A stretch of DNA of 64,000 nucleotides from Amycolatopsis alkalitolerans (GTDB taxonomy: Bacteria; Actinomycetota; Actinomycetes; Mycobacteriales; Pseudonocardiaceae): NCBI RefSeq assembly GCF_006152065.1, contig NZ_VDFW01000006.1:62001-126000 (forward strand), written 5' to 3'. The position numbers and the translations under genes are program-made. A model generated the notes under the pieces. The model saw only the letters and a list, made by a program, of their open reading frames with translations, was not told the DNA's origin and made no database searches. How positions within the stretch are numbered: position 1 is the stretch's first letter; every line of letters begins with the position of its first letter. Shown one piece after another: positions 12,205-19,989 of the stretch.

Positions 12205-12235
12205 CCAATACTGGACAGGATCCGCCCGGTATTGG
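12205..12235. promoter_or_regulatory. Inverted repeat between hydrolase and WYL regulator
   Basis: CCAATACTGG (12205-12214) and CCGGTATTGG (12226-12235) form an inverted repeat with one mismatch and an 11-bp spacer. It lies centrally in the 56-bp divergent promoter region, 10 bp before the regulator ATG. Likely operator for the WYL protein, controlling both genes (inference from position and symmetry). Confidence 0.6.
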
Positions 12236-12244
12236 AGAAAATTC

Positions 12245-13201
12245 ATGCCCCGACCGACCGCCCGAGTGCTCGCCCTGCTGGAGATCCTCCAGGCGGGCGG
12301 CACCCGCACCGTCGCCGATCTGGCCGGCCGGCTCGGCGTGGACGAACGCACCGTCCGCCGCTACGCCGGCCACCTCGTCGATCTGGACATCCCGGTCCGA
12401 TCCGTGCGCGGCCGCTACGGCGGCTACCGGCTCGCCCCCGGCTACCGGATGCCGCCGCTCATGCTGACCGACGAGGAGGCGCTTGCCGTGGTACTCGGCC
12501 TGGTTGCCGGCCGGCGAGCGGGGCTGGTCACGACCTCGGTCGCCGCGATGGAGAGCGCGACCGCCAAGGTGCGCCGCGTACTGCCCGAGGCGCTCGGCCG
12601 CAGGCTCGACGCCCTGCTGGCGACCGCGGATTTCACCGCCCCCGCCCGTCCCGTCGTCACCGCGGAAACGGGCGTGCTGCTCACACTCGCGGAGGCCGCG
12701 CGGGATCGCCGGCCGGTTGCGCTCAGCTACACGGCCTGGCGTGGGCGGCGCAGCGAGCGCATTCTGCATCCGTACGGGATGGTCGCCCACTCCGGCCGCT
12801 GGTACGTGACCGGCGCGGATTCGGACAGCGGTGAGGTGCGCACTTTCCGCCTCGACCGGATCGAGACCGCCTCGACGCTGGCGGGTTCGTTCGAGGTGCC
12901 CGCGGGGTTCGATCCGGGAGCCCGGGTGCTGTCCGGGCTCGCGGAGGTGCCGTACCAGCACGAGGTGTCCGTTCGCGTCCAAGGCACGGCCGGCGAGGTC
13001 CGCTCCCGGCTCCCGGCTGGAACGGTCACGATCGAGGAACTGGACGACGGGTGGGTGCGCGTCCGGTTGCGGGCGCAGCGGCTGGAGTGGGTGCCTTCCG
13101 TGCTCGCCTGGCTGAACCTGCCCTTCGCGATCGAATACCCGGACGCCCTGCGCGAGCACGTGCACGCGGTGGCCGCCCGCCTGGTCGCGAGTGCCCGCTA
13201 G
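12245..13201 (+). CDS. YafY-type HTH/WYL-domain transcriptional regulator
   Basis: 318 aa. The N-terminal HTH_11 domain (residues 1-60) includes TVADLAGRLGVDERTVRRYA. The middle WYL domain contains the AWRGRRSERILHPYGMVAHS segment and WYVTGAD, and the C-terminal WCX-like domain ends the protein. WYL domains sense ligands, often nucleotides or single-stranded nucleic acid. Divergent from the hydrolase gene. The next two genes follow within 10 bp, suggesting one transcript. Confidence 0.92.
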   Translation: MPRPTARVLALLEILQAGGTRTVADLAGRLGVDERTVRRYAGHLVDLDIPVRSVRGRYGGYRLAPGYRMPPLMLTDEEALAVVLGLVAGRRAGLVTTSVAAMESATAKVRRVLPEALGRRLDALLATADFTAPARPVVTAETGVLLTLAEAARDRRPVALSYTAWRGRRSERILHPYGMVAHSGRWYVTGADSDSGEVRTFRLDRIETASTLAGSFEVPAGFDPGARVLSGLAEVPYQHEVSVRVQGTAGEVRSRLPAGTVTIEELDDGWVRVRLRAQRLEWVPSVLAWLNLPFAIEYPDALREHVHAVAARLVASAR

Positions 13202-13210
13202 GATTCTGCG

Positions 13211-13717
13211 GTGACGTGGACCGCGCCTGAGATCCAGTTCGCCGGTGGTTCGACCGCGGCGGACGAACGCACCATGCTCGCCGGGTACCTCGCCTGGCAT
13301 CGCAGCGTGCTGCTCACGAAATGCGCGGGCCTGACCGGCGAGGAACTGGCCCGGCGCACGGTCCCGCCGTCCACGCTTTCCTTGCTGGGCCTGATCCGCC
13401 ATCTGGCCAAGGTCGAGCGCATCTGGCTGCGTGAGCGGTTCGCCGGTGAACCGGTCGAACGCCTGCACCCCGGCACGGACACCGACTTCGACGAGGTGGA
13501 CGCGGCGAAAGCCGCCGAAGACTACGAGCGGCTGCTGGCGGAGATGCGGACCGCGGACAAGATCTTCGCCGGCGCGGCGCTCGACGACACCTTCACCCAC
13601 GAAGGCGAAACGTTCTCCGTCCGCTTTCTCTACCTGCACCTGATCCAGGAGTACGCGCGGCACAACGGGCATGCCGACCTGCTGCGCGAGCGGACCGACG
13701 GGGCCACCGGAGCTTGA
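13211..13717 (+). CDS. DinB-family (DUF664) protein
   Basis: 168 aa, GTG start 10 bp after the WYL gene. Four-helix DinB/mycothiol-transferase-like fold: LAGYLAWHRSVLLTKCAGLT, LLGLIRHLAKVERIWLRERF and YARHNGHADLLRE supply the three His ligands typical of the metal site. The family includes thiol-dependent S-transferases. The overlap TTGA joins it to the next gene. Confidence 0.88.
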   Translation: MTWTAPEIQFAGGSTAADERTMLAGYLAWHRSVLLTKCAGLTGEELARRTVPPSTLSLLGLIRHLAKVERIWLRERFAGEPVERLHPGTDTDFDEVDAAKAAEDYERLLAEMRTADKIFAGAALDDTFTHEGETFSVRFLYLHLIQEYARHNGHADLLRERTDGATGA

Positions 13718-14586
13718 GCAAGCGGCGCAGGCAAACCGGCCCGATGCCCGGCGAGTACCCGGTGCGGTTCGGCACCGCGGAACTGCTCGCCGACGCCGAC
13801 CATCCCGGCGGCTGGCTGCTCAGTGTGGACGGCATCGCGCAGTCCTATGTGGACATCGACGATCCGGAGCACCTGGAGTTCGAGTACGTCCGTCGGATGG
13901 GCGATGTCATCGACTGCCTCGGCGATGGCAGGGAACCCCTGGAGGCCCTGCATCTCGGCGGCGCCGGCTGCACCCTGCCGCGTTACGTCGCGGCGACCCG
14001 GCCGGGTTCGCGCCAGCTCGTGTTCGACGCCGACGGGCCGCTCATCGAACTCGTTCGCGAGCAACTCGACCTTCGCAGCGTGCCACGCCTGCGTGTCCGG
14101 ATCTCTGACGGCCGCGCCGGTGTCGCCACCCGCCACGACGACACGGCGGATCTCGTGATCGTCGACGTCTTCAGGCAGGCGAGCATGCCCAGCGACATCG
14201 CGACCCTCGAGTTCACCCGCGACGTCGCCCGCGTGCTGCGCCCGCCGGGTGCCTACCTGCTCAACGTGGCCGACGGGCCCGGCCTCATCTTCACCCGCCG
14301 GGTCACCGCCACCGTCGCGTCCGTGTTCGGCGAGGTGCTCCTGCTCGCCGAACCGGGCGTGCTGCGCGGGCGCCGGTTCGGGAACGTCGTGCTCGCCGCG
14401 TCCGGGACCGAACTCCCGGTGCAGGCCATCGCCGGCCGGGCCGCTTCGGCCGCGTTCCCGGCGAGGTGCGTTGCCGGCGACGACCTGAAATCCTTCTACG
14501 GCAAGGCGAAACCTCTCACCGACGCGGACGGGATGGCCGCTCCGATGCCGCCGCCGAAGATACTGCGGCGCGGAGCGTCCCCTTGA
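13714..14586 (+). CDS. Spermidine synthase-like methyltransferase-fold protein
   Basis: 290 aa with TTG at 13714 overlapping the previous stop; ATG 13744 is an alternative start. Rossmann-type SAM-binding core: LEALHLGGAGCTLPRYV, then the acidic strand LVFDADGPLIELV and TADLVIVDVF. It resembles the SpeE-like proteins widespread in actinobacteria that lack polyamine neighbours. True aminopropyl transfer is unproven. A short CCCC-TTGA-GGGG hairpin at 14579-14590 spans its stop, before the convergent dehydratase gene. Confidence 0.8.
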   Translation: MSKRRRQTGPMPGEYPVRFGTAELLADADHPGGWLLSVDGIAQSYVDIDDPEHLEFEYVRRMGDVIDCLGDGREPLEALHLGGAGCTLPRYVAATRPGSRQLVFDADGPLIELVREQLDLRSVPRLRVRISDGRAGVATRHDDTADLVIVDVFRQASMPSDIATLEFTRDVARVLRPPGAYLLNVADGPGLIFTRRVTATVASVFGEVLLLAEPGVLRGRRFGNVVLAASGTELPVQAIAGRAASAAFPARCVAGDDLKSFYGKAKPLTDADGMAAPMPPPKILRRGASP

Positions 14587-14614
14587 GGGGTGGTGGTCGG
14601 GTGAGGGGCTGGCG

Positions 14615-15565
14615 CTAGGACAGGAGTTCCCGGAACCGGTCCGCGGAGACGTTGCCGCCGGAGATGATCGCGCCGACGCGCTTTCCGGTCACCCGAACCT
14701 TTTCCGTCAGCAGCGCGGCGACCACGGTGGCCCCGCTGGGCTCGACGACCAGCTTCATCCGGTCGAACAGGAATCGCATGGCGTCGCGGATCTCGTCGTC
14801 GGTCACCGTCACGACATGCGACACCAGCCGCTGGTTGATCGCGAACGTCTGCTCGCCCGGCTCGTTCACCGCGAGCCCGTCCGCGATCGTGCGCGGCACC
14901 TCGATTCGCACCCGCCTGCCCTCGGCGAACGACCGCTGGTGATCGTCACCGGCGGCCGGTTCCACACCGACGAGTTCCACATCCGGCAGCAACGACGTCG
15001 CCGCGACGGCCGTGCCCGCCATGAGACCGCCGCCGCCCATCGGGGCCACCAGCACGTCCACCGCAGCGGCGTCCTCGATGAGTTCGAGCGCCGCGGTGCC
15101 CTGGCCGGCCATCACGTCCGGATGCTCGTACGGCGGGATGATCGAATACCCGTGCTGCGCCGCGAGTTCCGCGGCCAGCGTGCTCCGGTCCGCGGTGTAG
15201 CGGTCGAACCGGCGGACCTCGGCACCGTACCCGAGCACGGCGTCCACTTTGGATTCCGGCGCGTCCTCGGGCATCAGGATCGTCGCCTTCGTCCCGAGTA
15301 TCGCGGCGGCGAGCGCGACCGCCTGCGCGTGGTTTCCCGACGAGTACGCGCACACACCCAGCGCCAGTTGCGCACCGGACAGCCGCGACAACGCGTGGTA
15401 CGCACCGCGGAACTTGAACGCACCCATGCGCTGGAAGTTCTCGCATTTGAGCAGCACCCCCTGCGCGCCGGTACGGGCGTCGAGCGTGCGGGAGGTGTGG
15501 ATCGGCGTCCGGTGGGCCTGCCCGGCGAGCCTGCCGGCCGCCGCGCGGATGTCCTCGATGTTCAC
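14615..15565 (-). CDS. PLP-dependent threonine/serine dehydratase family
   Basis: 316 aa from GTG 15565 (NIEDIRAAAGRLAG is where family members normally begin); ATG 15604 would add 13 residues. Fold-type II PLP enzyme: the Schiff-base lysine lies in MGAFKFRGAYHAL, the substrate loop is SSGNHAQA and the phosphate loop GGGGLMAGT. There is no ACT domain, so it is a catabolic threonine dehydratase, hydroxyaspartate dehydratase or serine racemase type. A second, more divergent paralogue is at 37593-38483. Confidence 0.88.
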   Translation of the reverse strand: MNIEDIRAAAGRLAGQAHRTPIHTSRTLDARTGAQGVLLKCENFQRMGAFKFRGAYHALSRLSGAQLALGVCAYSSGNHAQAVALAAAILGTKATILMPEDAPESKVDAVLGYGAEVRRFDRYTADRSTLAAELAAQHGYSIIPPYEHPDVMAGQGTAALELIEDAAAVDVLVAPMGGGGLMAGTAVAATSLLPDVELVGVEPAAGDDHQRSFAEGRRVRIEVPRTIADGLAVNEPGEQTFAINQRLVSHVVTVTDDEIRDAMRFLFDRMKLVVEPSGATVVAALLTEKVRVTGKRVGAIISGGNVSADRFRELLS

Positions 15566-15621
15566 CCCACCATCGTGTCGGCTACTCAGACCCTTTGTCG
15601 ACATGATTCACTGTGGGACCT

Positions 15622-16134
15622 ATGCGCCGGCTCGTGCTCGCTCTCGGGACCATCGCCGTGGTGGCGACGGGCTGCTCGCAGCCGCCACCGGCACCCAGCC
15701 CGAGTCCGGCGCCCCCGGCCCCCGCGCAGCCGCTGCCCGATCCACGGCCGGCCGGCACCGGGCCGTGCCCGTACCTGGCGACCTCCTTCGTCGCCGACGC
15801 CAACGGGCAGCACGTCTCGAAGGTCCAGACCTCCGGCGGCCAGCCACCCTCGTGCTTCTTCTACGCCCTGAACGGGAAGCTTCAGTTGACCGTCCAGGTC
15901 TACGTCGGCGAAGCGGGCGTCGCCAAGGCGCTCGTGGACAAGGCGGCCCCGATGACCAGCAGCAACCCGGCGAACGAACCGGCAGGCTGGCGGGGTGGCT
16001 ACGAGCGGACCGACACCGGAGCCGTGTACGCGGTGTCGAAAGCCGGAGCCGCGGTCGTGGTCACCACGAACCAGAAACAAACGGTCAAGGCGAGAACCGT
16101 TGCGAAGCAAACAATTTCCGCGCTCGGCCTTTAA
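15622..16134 (+). CDS. Lipoprotein, DUF2020-like
   Basis: 170 aa. Signal peptide RRLVLALGTIAVVATGC with a lipobox ending at Cys, followed by a Pro/Ala-rich linker. The globular part (GTGPCPYLATSFVADANGQH, PPSCFFYALNGKLQ) has two further Cys and matches the DUF2020 pattern of actinobacterial lipoproteins. GTG 15613 is an alternative start adding three residues. Probably anchored on the outer face of the membrane; function unknown. Confidence 0.75.
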   Translation: MRRLVLALGTIAVVATGCSQPPPAPSPSPAPPAPAQPLPDPRPAGTGPCPYLATSFVADANGQHVSKVQTSGGQPPSCFFYALNGKLQLTVQVYVGEAGVAKALVDKAAPMTSSNPANEPAGWRGGYERTDTGAVYAVSKAGAAVVVTTNQKQTVKARTVAKQTISALGL

Positions 16135-16271
16135 CACCCAGTGGCTGAAGGTGCAACTCGAAGCTGTACTACGCTTGCCCCCACCTGTGGCCGGGGAGGA
16201 CCAGCCGCCGTCGGCGTGCAACGGGCCGCAGCGAACTCCGTGTACCTCGAAGTGAAGAAGGACAGACACCC

Positions 16272-16724
16272 GTGGCTGACACCCTCAAGGAAATCCTGCT
16301 CGACTCCAGCAGGCGTCCGGCCGTCGTGACCGACCTGGAGACCCTGGTCGACGCCGAGGTCTCGGACAAGAGCGGCGTTTCAGGTGCCGTCATCAAGACC
16401 GGTTTCGCGGCGGTCAAGAAGATCAAGCCGGGCATCATCGGTTCCGCCGTCGACACCCTGCTCGACGACTTCGCCGCGACCCTCGAGCCGTTCTACGCCG
16501 ACTTCAAGGGCAAGGGCGGCGGCGACTTCGGTGCCTACCTGACCGGTCGCGGCGACGAGGCGGCCGACGCGCTGCTCGGCGTCACCGACGCCCGCGCCGA
16601 GAGGAGCAGCCGGGACAGCATCAAGAAGGTCTACTCGAAGCTGCGCCCGAACGGCAAGAAGAACGTCGAGGAAGCCCTTCCCCGGCTCGGCCAGCTGATC
16701 GACCAGCACGCCGCCAAGGCCTGA
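16272..16724 (+). CDS. Conserved actinobacterial protein (DUF6918-like)
   Basis: 150 aa; GTG start with AAGGA upstream. All-helical, soluble; the pattern LKEILLDSSRRPAVVTDLET, DAEVSDKSGVSGAVIK and LLDDFAATLEPFYADF is typical of a family of small conserved actinobacterial proteins, DUF6918 by my recollection. No catalytic motif. The repeated helical pattern and absence of Cys suggest a binding or scaffold role, but this is only inference. Confidence 0.65.
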   Translation: MADTLKEILLDSSRRPAVVTDLETLVDAEVSDKSGVSGAVIKTGFAAVKKIKPGIIGSAVDTLLDDFAATLEPFYADFKGKGGGDFGAYLTGRGDEAADALLGVTDARAERSSRDSIKKVYSKLRPNGKKNVEEALPRLGQLIDQHAAKA

Positions 16725-16739
16725 CCGGCGGAAACACCG

Positions 16740-16775
16740 CGAGGCCGCCCTCGGGAACTCCCGGAGGCGGCCTCG
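16740..16775. terminator. Bidirectional hairpin between convergent genes
   Basis: CGAGGCCGCC (16740-16749) pairs perfectly with GGCGGCCTCG (16766-16775). Inside it CGGG (16752-16755) pairs with CCCG (16760-16763) around AACT. It lies in the 61-bp gap between the ends of two convergent genes. Confidence 0.8.
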
Positions 16776-16785
16776 ACGGTTCGTA

Positions 16786-17379
16786 CTAGTTCTTCTCCGC
16801 CGGAGAAGGCGTGGAAACCTGACCGTTCGCCGCGTGCTTCGGCTCCGCGGGCGCGGGTGCGGCCTGCGGCGGCTCCGTCGCGACCGGCGGCTGCTCCTTC
16901 GGGCGCAGTGCGTACGCCGCACCGGCGGCGACCAGGCCGATTCCCACCAGCCACGGCCAGCGGCGGCGCTTGCGCTCGCCCTTGGCAGCGGTCTTGGCCT
17001 CGGCGAGCGCGGCCTTGAACTCCTTCTTCGCGTCCTTGAAGTCGCGCTTGGCCTTGCGCTTGGACTCGCCGGCCGACTTCGCGGCCTTGACCGCGGCCTT
17101 GCGCGCCTTCCGGCCCGGCTTCCGCATCTCGGCGAGCCGGGCGGCCGCCTCCTTGCGTGCCTCCTCGCGGGCCTTCTTGAGCTCCTTGCGGGTCTCGCTC
17201 GACCTCTTGGCGAGCTCCTTACGAGCCTTGCGGCCACGCTTGGCCGCTTCCTTGCGGACCTCTTCGGTGTTCTCAGCGAGCAGTTGCTCGGCCGCCTTGC
17301 CGGCCTCCACGGCACGGTTACGCAGGCCTCGCAAGCCGGTCCTGACCGGCTCGCCGACCGAGTCTGCGGCTCGGGTCAT
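16786..17379 (-). CDS. Lys/Ala-rich helical protein with C-terminal membrane anchor
   Basis: 197 aa from ATG 17379 (GAGGTGAAGG upstream). Residues about 30-140 are an almost uninterrupted charged helix built from KEAAKRGRKARKEL, SSETRKELKKAREEARKEAA and AKSAGESKRKAKRDFKDAKK segments, strongly basic and resembling histone H1-like tails. A single hydrophobic helix (WPWLVGIGLVAAGAAYAL) follows an RKRRR stop signal. The tail is Pro/Ala-rich. I do not recognise a family. A membrane-tethered nucleic-acid or polyanion binding role would fit the composition (inference). Confidence 0.7.
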   Translation of the reverse strand: MTRAADSVGEPVRTGLRGLRNRAVEAGKAAEQLLAENTEEVRKEAAKRGRKARKELAKRSSETRKELKKAREEARKEAAARLAEMRKPGRKARKAAVKAAKSAGESKRKAKRDFKDAKKEFKAALAEAKTAAKGERKRRRWPWLVGIGLVAAGAAYALRPKEQPPVATEPPQAAPAPAEPKHAANGQVSTPSPAEKN

Positions 17380-17467
17380 GGCCTTCACCTCGTCAATCGT
17401 CGGGTTTCGTTGTCTTTCCCGTCATCTATCCTGCCCGTTTCCGGCGGATCCCGCTGCGGATGGCACG

Positions 17468-18022
17468 ATGAGGCGCGTGACTGAGAGCAATGAATCCCTC
17501 GTTGGTGCGAAGGCCAAGGCCGTTCTGCATACCAACCAAGGCGACATCCGGCTGAATCTCTTTCCTGATCACGCGCCGAAAACCGTGGCCAACTTCGTCG
17601 GCCTCGCCGAAGGCACGAAAGAGTACACGCAGCCCAACGCGAAGGGTGAGAAGTCGGGCCCGTTCTACGACGGCTCGATCTTCCACCGGGTCATCTCGGG
17701 CTTCATGATCCAGGGCGGTGATCCGACCGGCACCGGCCGCGGCGGGCCCGGCTACCGGTTCGACGACGAGTTCCACCCGGAACTGCAGTTCAACCGCCCG
17801 TACCTGCTCGCGATGGCGAACGCGGGCCCGGGCACGAACGGTTCGCAGTTCTTCATCACGGTCGCGCCGACGACCCACCTGAACTTCAAGCACACGATCT
17901 TCGGCGAGGTCGCCGACCAGGAGTCGCGCAACGTCGTCGACACGATCGCCAACACGGCGACCGGCAGCGCCGACCGCCCGCTCGACGACGTGGTGATCGA
18001 AAAGATCGACATCGAGCGCTGA
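17468..18022 (+). CDS. ppiA: Cyclophilin-type peptidyl-prolyl isomerase
   Basis: 184 aa from ATG 17468; GTG 17477 (TESNESLVG) is an equally plausible start. Cytosolic cyclophilin: KTVANFVGLAEGTKEY, the catalytic FHRVISGFMIQGGDPTGTGR and AMANAGPGTNGSQFFITV are all intact. Length and sequence match mycobacterial PpiA, which holds the same position between the tRNA pair and crgA. No signal peptide is visible. Confidence 0.95.
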   Translation: MRRVTESNESLVGAKAKAVLHTNQGDIRLNLFPDHAPKTVANFVGLAEGTKEYTQPNAKGEKSGPFYDGSIFHRVISGFMIQGGDPTGTGRGGPGYRFDDEFHPELQFNRPYLLAMANAGPGTNGSQFFITVAPTTHLNFKHTIFGEVADQESRNVVDTIANTATGSADRPLDDVVIEKIDIER

Positions 18023-18052
18023 CGCCCGCAAAACGGCATGGAGGCTAGCTTG

Positions 18053-18157
18053 TGTTTTGAAGCGGCGGAGCCGCTTGCGGTGGGCAAGCAACCGGCGCCG
18101 CCGCGGGTTCTCAGGTGGGGCCGCCTGAGGTTCCGCCACGCAAACCACTTCAAAACA
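18053..18157. repeat. Multi-hairpin palindromic intergenic element
   Basis: Bounded by an exact 10-bp inverted repeat, TGTTTTGAAG (18053-18062) and CTTCAAAACA (18148-18157). The interior is a chain of hairpins: AAGCGGC/GCCGCTT (18060-18076), CTTGC/GCAAG (18074-18088), AACC/GGTT (18090-18109) and CTCAGG/CCTGAG (18110-18129). It occupies nearly the whole ppiA-rhomboid gap. The design is that of a REP/BIME or a small non-autonomous mobile repeat. No second copy was noticed in this window. Confidence 0.6.
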
Positions 18158-18176
18158 GTCTTAGCCTGGAAGTACC

Positions 18177-19118
18177 GTGAACCAGCCTCCATCACCAGAG
18201 ACTCCACCGACTGCGCTGCCCGGCTGCTGGTGGCATCCCAGCCGTCCGACCGGGTTGAGCTGCGTTCGCTGCGGCCGTCCCGCGTGCCCCGACTGCCTGC
18301 GAGAGGCGGCCGTGGGCGCGCAGTGCGTCGACTGCGTGCAGGCCGGCCGCCGCCAGGACGCCGGGCAGCGCCGTCAGCATCGCGCCGTGGGGTACGGCGC
18401 GCGCACGTTCGTGGGCGCCCGCCTGTCCAACCGGCTCGTGGTGACGCCGGTCCTCATCGCGCTCAACGTGCTGGTCTACGGGATCACCGCGGTCGAGGCC
18501 CGCAGCCCGCTGAACAACCAGGTCTCCGACCTGTTCGGCGCGTGGGTGCTGTGGCCGCTCGCCGTCGCGGGCGGTGAATGGTGGCGCCTCGTCACCTCCG
18601 GGTTCCTGCACTTCGGGCCGCTACACATCGCGGTGAACATGTTCGCGCTGTGGATCATCGGCCGCGAGCTCGAAGTGGCGCTGGGCAAGGCCAGGTACGT
18701 CGCGCTGTACGCGATCTCGCTGCTGGGCGGCGGGATCATGGTGTACCTGTTCAGCGCGGTGAACGGGCCGACGGCCGGTGCCTCCGGCGCCATCTACGGG
18801 CTGCTCGGCGGCATGCTCATCGCGGTACTGCGGCTGAAGCTCAACCCCGGGCCCGTGATCGGCACGATCGTGCTGAACCTGATCATCACGGTGTCGCTGC
18901 CGAACATCTCGCTGTACGGGCACCTCGGCGGGCTCATCGTCGGCGCGCTGGCGACGGCGGCGCTGGTGTACGCCCCGGCGAAACACCGGGTCGCCTGGCA
19001 GGTGGGCGCGCTCGTCCTGCTCGTCGTTGCCCTGGTCGGGCTGTACTTCTACCGCGACGCCCAACTGGCGAACGTGGTCTGCAGCGGTGCCGGAGCCCAG
19101 ATGGAGTGCTCACCGTAA
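18177..19118 (+). CDS. Rhomboid-family intramembrane serine protease
   Basis: 313 aa, GTG start. The N-terminal B-box-like zinc finger (CWWHPSRPTGLSCVRCG, ACPDCL, CVDC; residues about 17-55) precedes six or seven transmembrane helices. The catalytic Ser lies in TAGASGAIYGLLGG and the catalytic His in YGHLGGLIVG; the HIAVNMFALW helix contains the oxyanion His/Asn. It cleaves transmembrane substrates within the bilayer; the substrate is unknown. Conserved position near crgA in this order. Its last 9 bp overlap the convergent PH-domain gene. Confidence 0.93.
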   Translation: MNQPPSPETPPTALPGCWWHPSRPTGLSCVRCGRPACPDCLREAAVGAQCVDCVQAGRRQDAGQRRQHRAVGYGARTFVGARLSNRLVVTPVLIALNVLVYGITAVEARSPLNNQVSDLFGAWVLWPLAVAGGEWWRLVTSGFLHFGPLHIAVNMFALWIIGRELEVALGKARYVALYAISLLGGGIMVYLFSAVNGPTAGASGAIYGLLGGMLIAVLRLKLNPGPVIGTIVLNLIITVSLPNISLYGHLGGLIVGALATAALVYAPAKHRVAWQVGALVLLVVALVGLYFYRDAQLANVVCSGAGAQMECSP

Positions 19119-19511
19119 CGCGCTGAGCACGTCCAGCACGTCGATCGGGTCGGCGCCCAGCTCGAGCCAGCCGAACACGAACAACTCGTCGCCTGCCGAG
19201 ATCTCCAGGGTCTTGCTCTCGCGGCCGAGGCGTTTCGTGCTGCGGAGCGACGTATGCGCCTCCGGCCAGCTGAACCGGTGCTCCCCGCGCATCGTTCGGA
19301 TGCGCAGGCCTTCGACGTCCGCGGCGAGTCTGGGACGCACGAGCAGCCCGTGCGCCGACAGCGCCGCCAGCACCACGGCCGCGACCCCGAACAGCACTGC
19401 GCCAGCCTTCTGGCCGTAGAGGAAGGCGCCCGCCAGTGCGACGAGCGCGCCGAGCAGCCCGACCGCGACGAGTGCCGGTCGGGGAGCCCAGCTCGCCGAA
19501 GAGTTATCCAC
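19110..19511 (-). CDS. Bacterial PH-domain membrane protein
   Basis: 133 aa from GTG 19511; a TTG at 19526 is possible and neither has a clear ribosome site. Two hydrophobic helices (ALVAVGLLGALVALAGAFLY, AVLFGVAAVVLAALSA) are followed by a PH-like beta domain (VEGLRIRTMRGEHRFSWPEA, ELFVFGWLELGADP). This corresponds to the PH-domain gene that sits beside crgA in mycobacteria (Rv0010c). The start codon overlaps a DnaA-box-like sequence. Confidence 0.85.
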   Translation of the reverse strand: MDNSSASWAPRPALVAVGLLGALVALAGAFLYGQKAGAVLFGVAAVVLAALSAHGLLVRPRLAADVEGLRIRTMRGEHRFSWPEAHTSLRSTKRLGRESKTLEISAGDELFVFGWLELGADPIDVLDVLSALR

Positions 19512-19525
19512 AGGGGTTATCCACA
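19504..19525. promoter_or_regulatory. Two tandem DnaA-box-like 9-mers
   Basis: TTATCCACA occurs exactly at 19504-19512 and again at 19517-19525, in the same orientation, 4 bp apart. Both match the high-affinity bacterial DnaA box. They overlap the 5' end of the PH-domain gene and lie well outside the expected dnaA-dnaN origin, so a titration or regulatory site is the likelier role. Confidence 0.5.
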
Positions 19526-19605
19526 ATGGGGATGAGTCACACCGCTGTAATTCGCTGTCAATCGGCTGTTCGGGCTAACGGTGATGAACTTCCGCTGACC
19601 ACGAA

Positions 19606-19872
19606 TCAACGCCAGCGCATCGTCATCAGCAGACCGGAGATCATCAGCGCGAACCCGATCGCGAAGTTCCAGTTGCCCAGGTCGGACATGAAGCTGATCT
19701 TGTCGACCGCGATGTAGTTCACCACCAGCCAGGCAAGGCCGACCAGCATCAGACCGAACATCACGATCTTGTAGATCGGGTGCGACGGCCCCGCGGCGCG
19801 CACCTTGACCGGGGTGCGCCGGTCGGCAGGCGGGGTGTACGCCGTCTTCTTGCGGACCTTGGACTTGGGCAT
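19606..19872 (-). CDS. crgA: Cell division protein CrgA
   Basis: 88 aa from ATG 19872, preceded by GAGGTTCCG; the upstream in-frame extension lacks support. Basic N-terminus (PKSKVRKKTAYTPPADRRTP), then two membrane helices (IYKIVMFGLMLVGLAWLVVN and WNFAIGFALMISGLLMTMRW) joined by a short loop. CrgA is a divisome membrane protein that in actinobacteria interacts with FtsZ/FtsI-type proteins and influences septation. The position before the sortase/trpG/pknB block is conserved. Confidence 0.95.
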   Translation of the reverse strand: MPKSKVRKKTAYTPPADRRTPVKVRAAGPSHPIYKIVMFGLMLVGLAWLVVNYIAVDKISFMSDLGNWNFAIGFALMISGLLMTMRWR

Positions 19873-19989
19873 CGGAACCTCGCGTAATCGGACAACTCGC
19901 CGGGGCTGCACGGGGCCCGGAACTGCCGCGGCGCGCAACCACCTCTACCACCACACGTTAACGTAAGCGAGCCTTGGAGAGGAGCGTGC

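Noticed and set aside
12002-13672. 556-codon minus-strand frame over the WYL and DinB genes
   Set aside because: Antisense shadow; the opposite-strand genes have complete domains and ribosome sites.
19504-19525. Chromosomal origin (oriC)
   Set aside because: Only two DnaA boxes and no AT-rich unwinding region; gyrB position places oriC upstream of the window.
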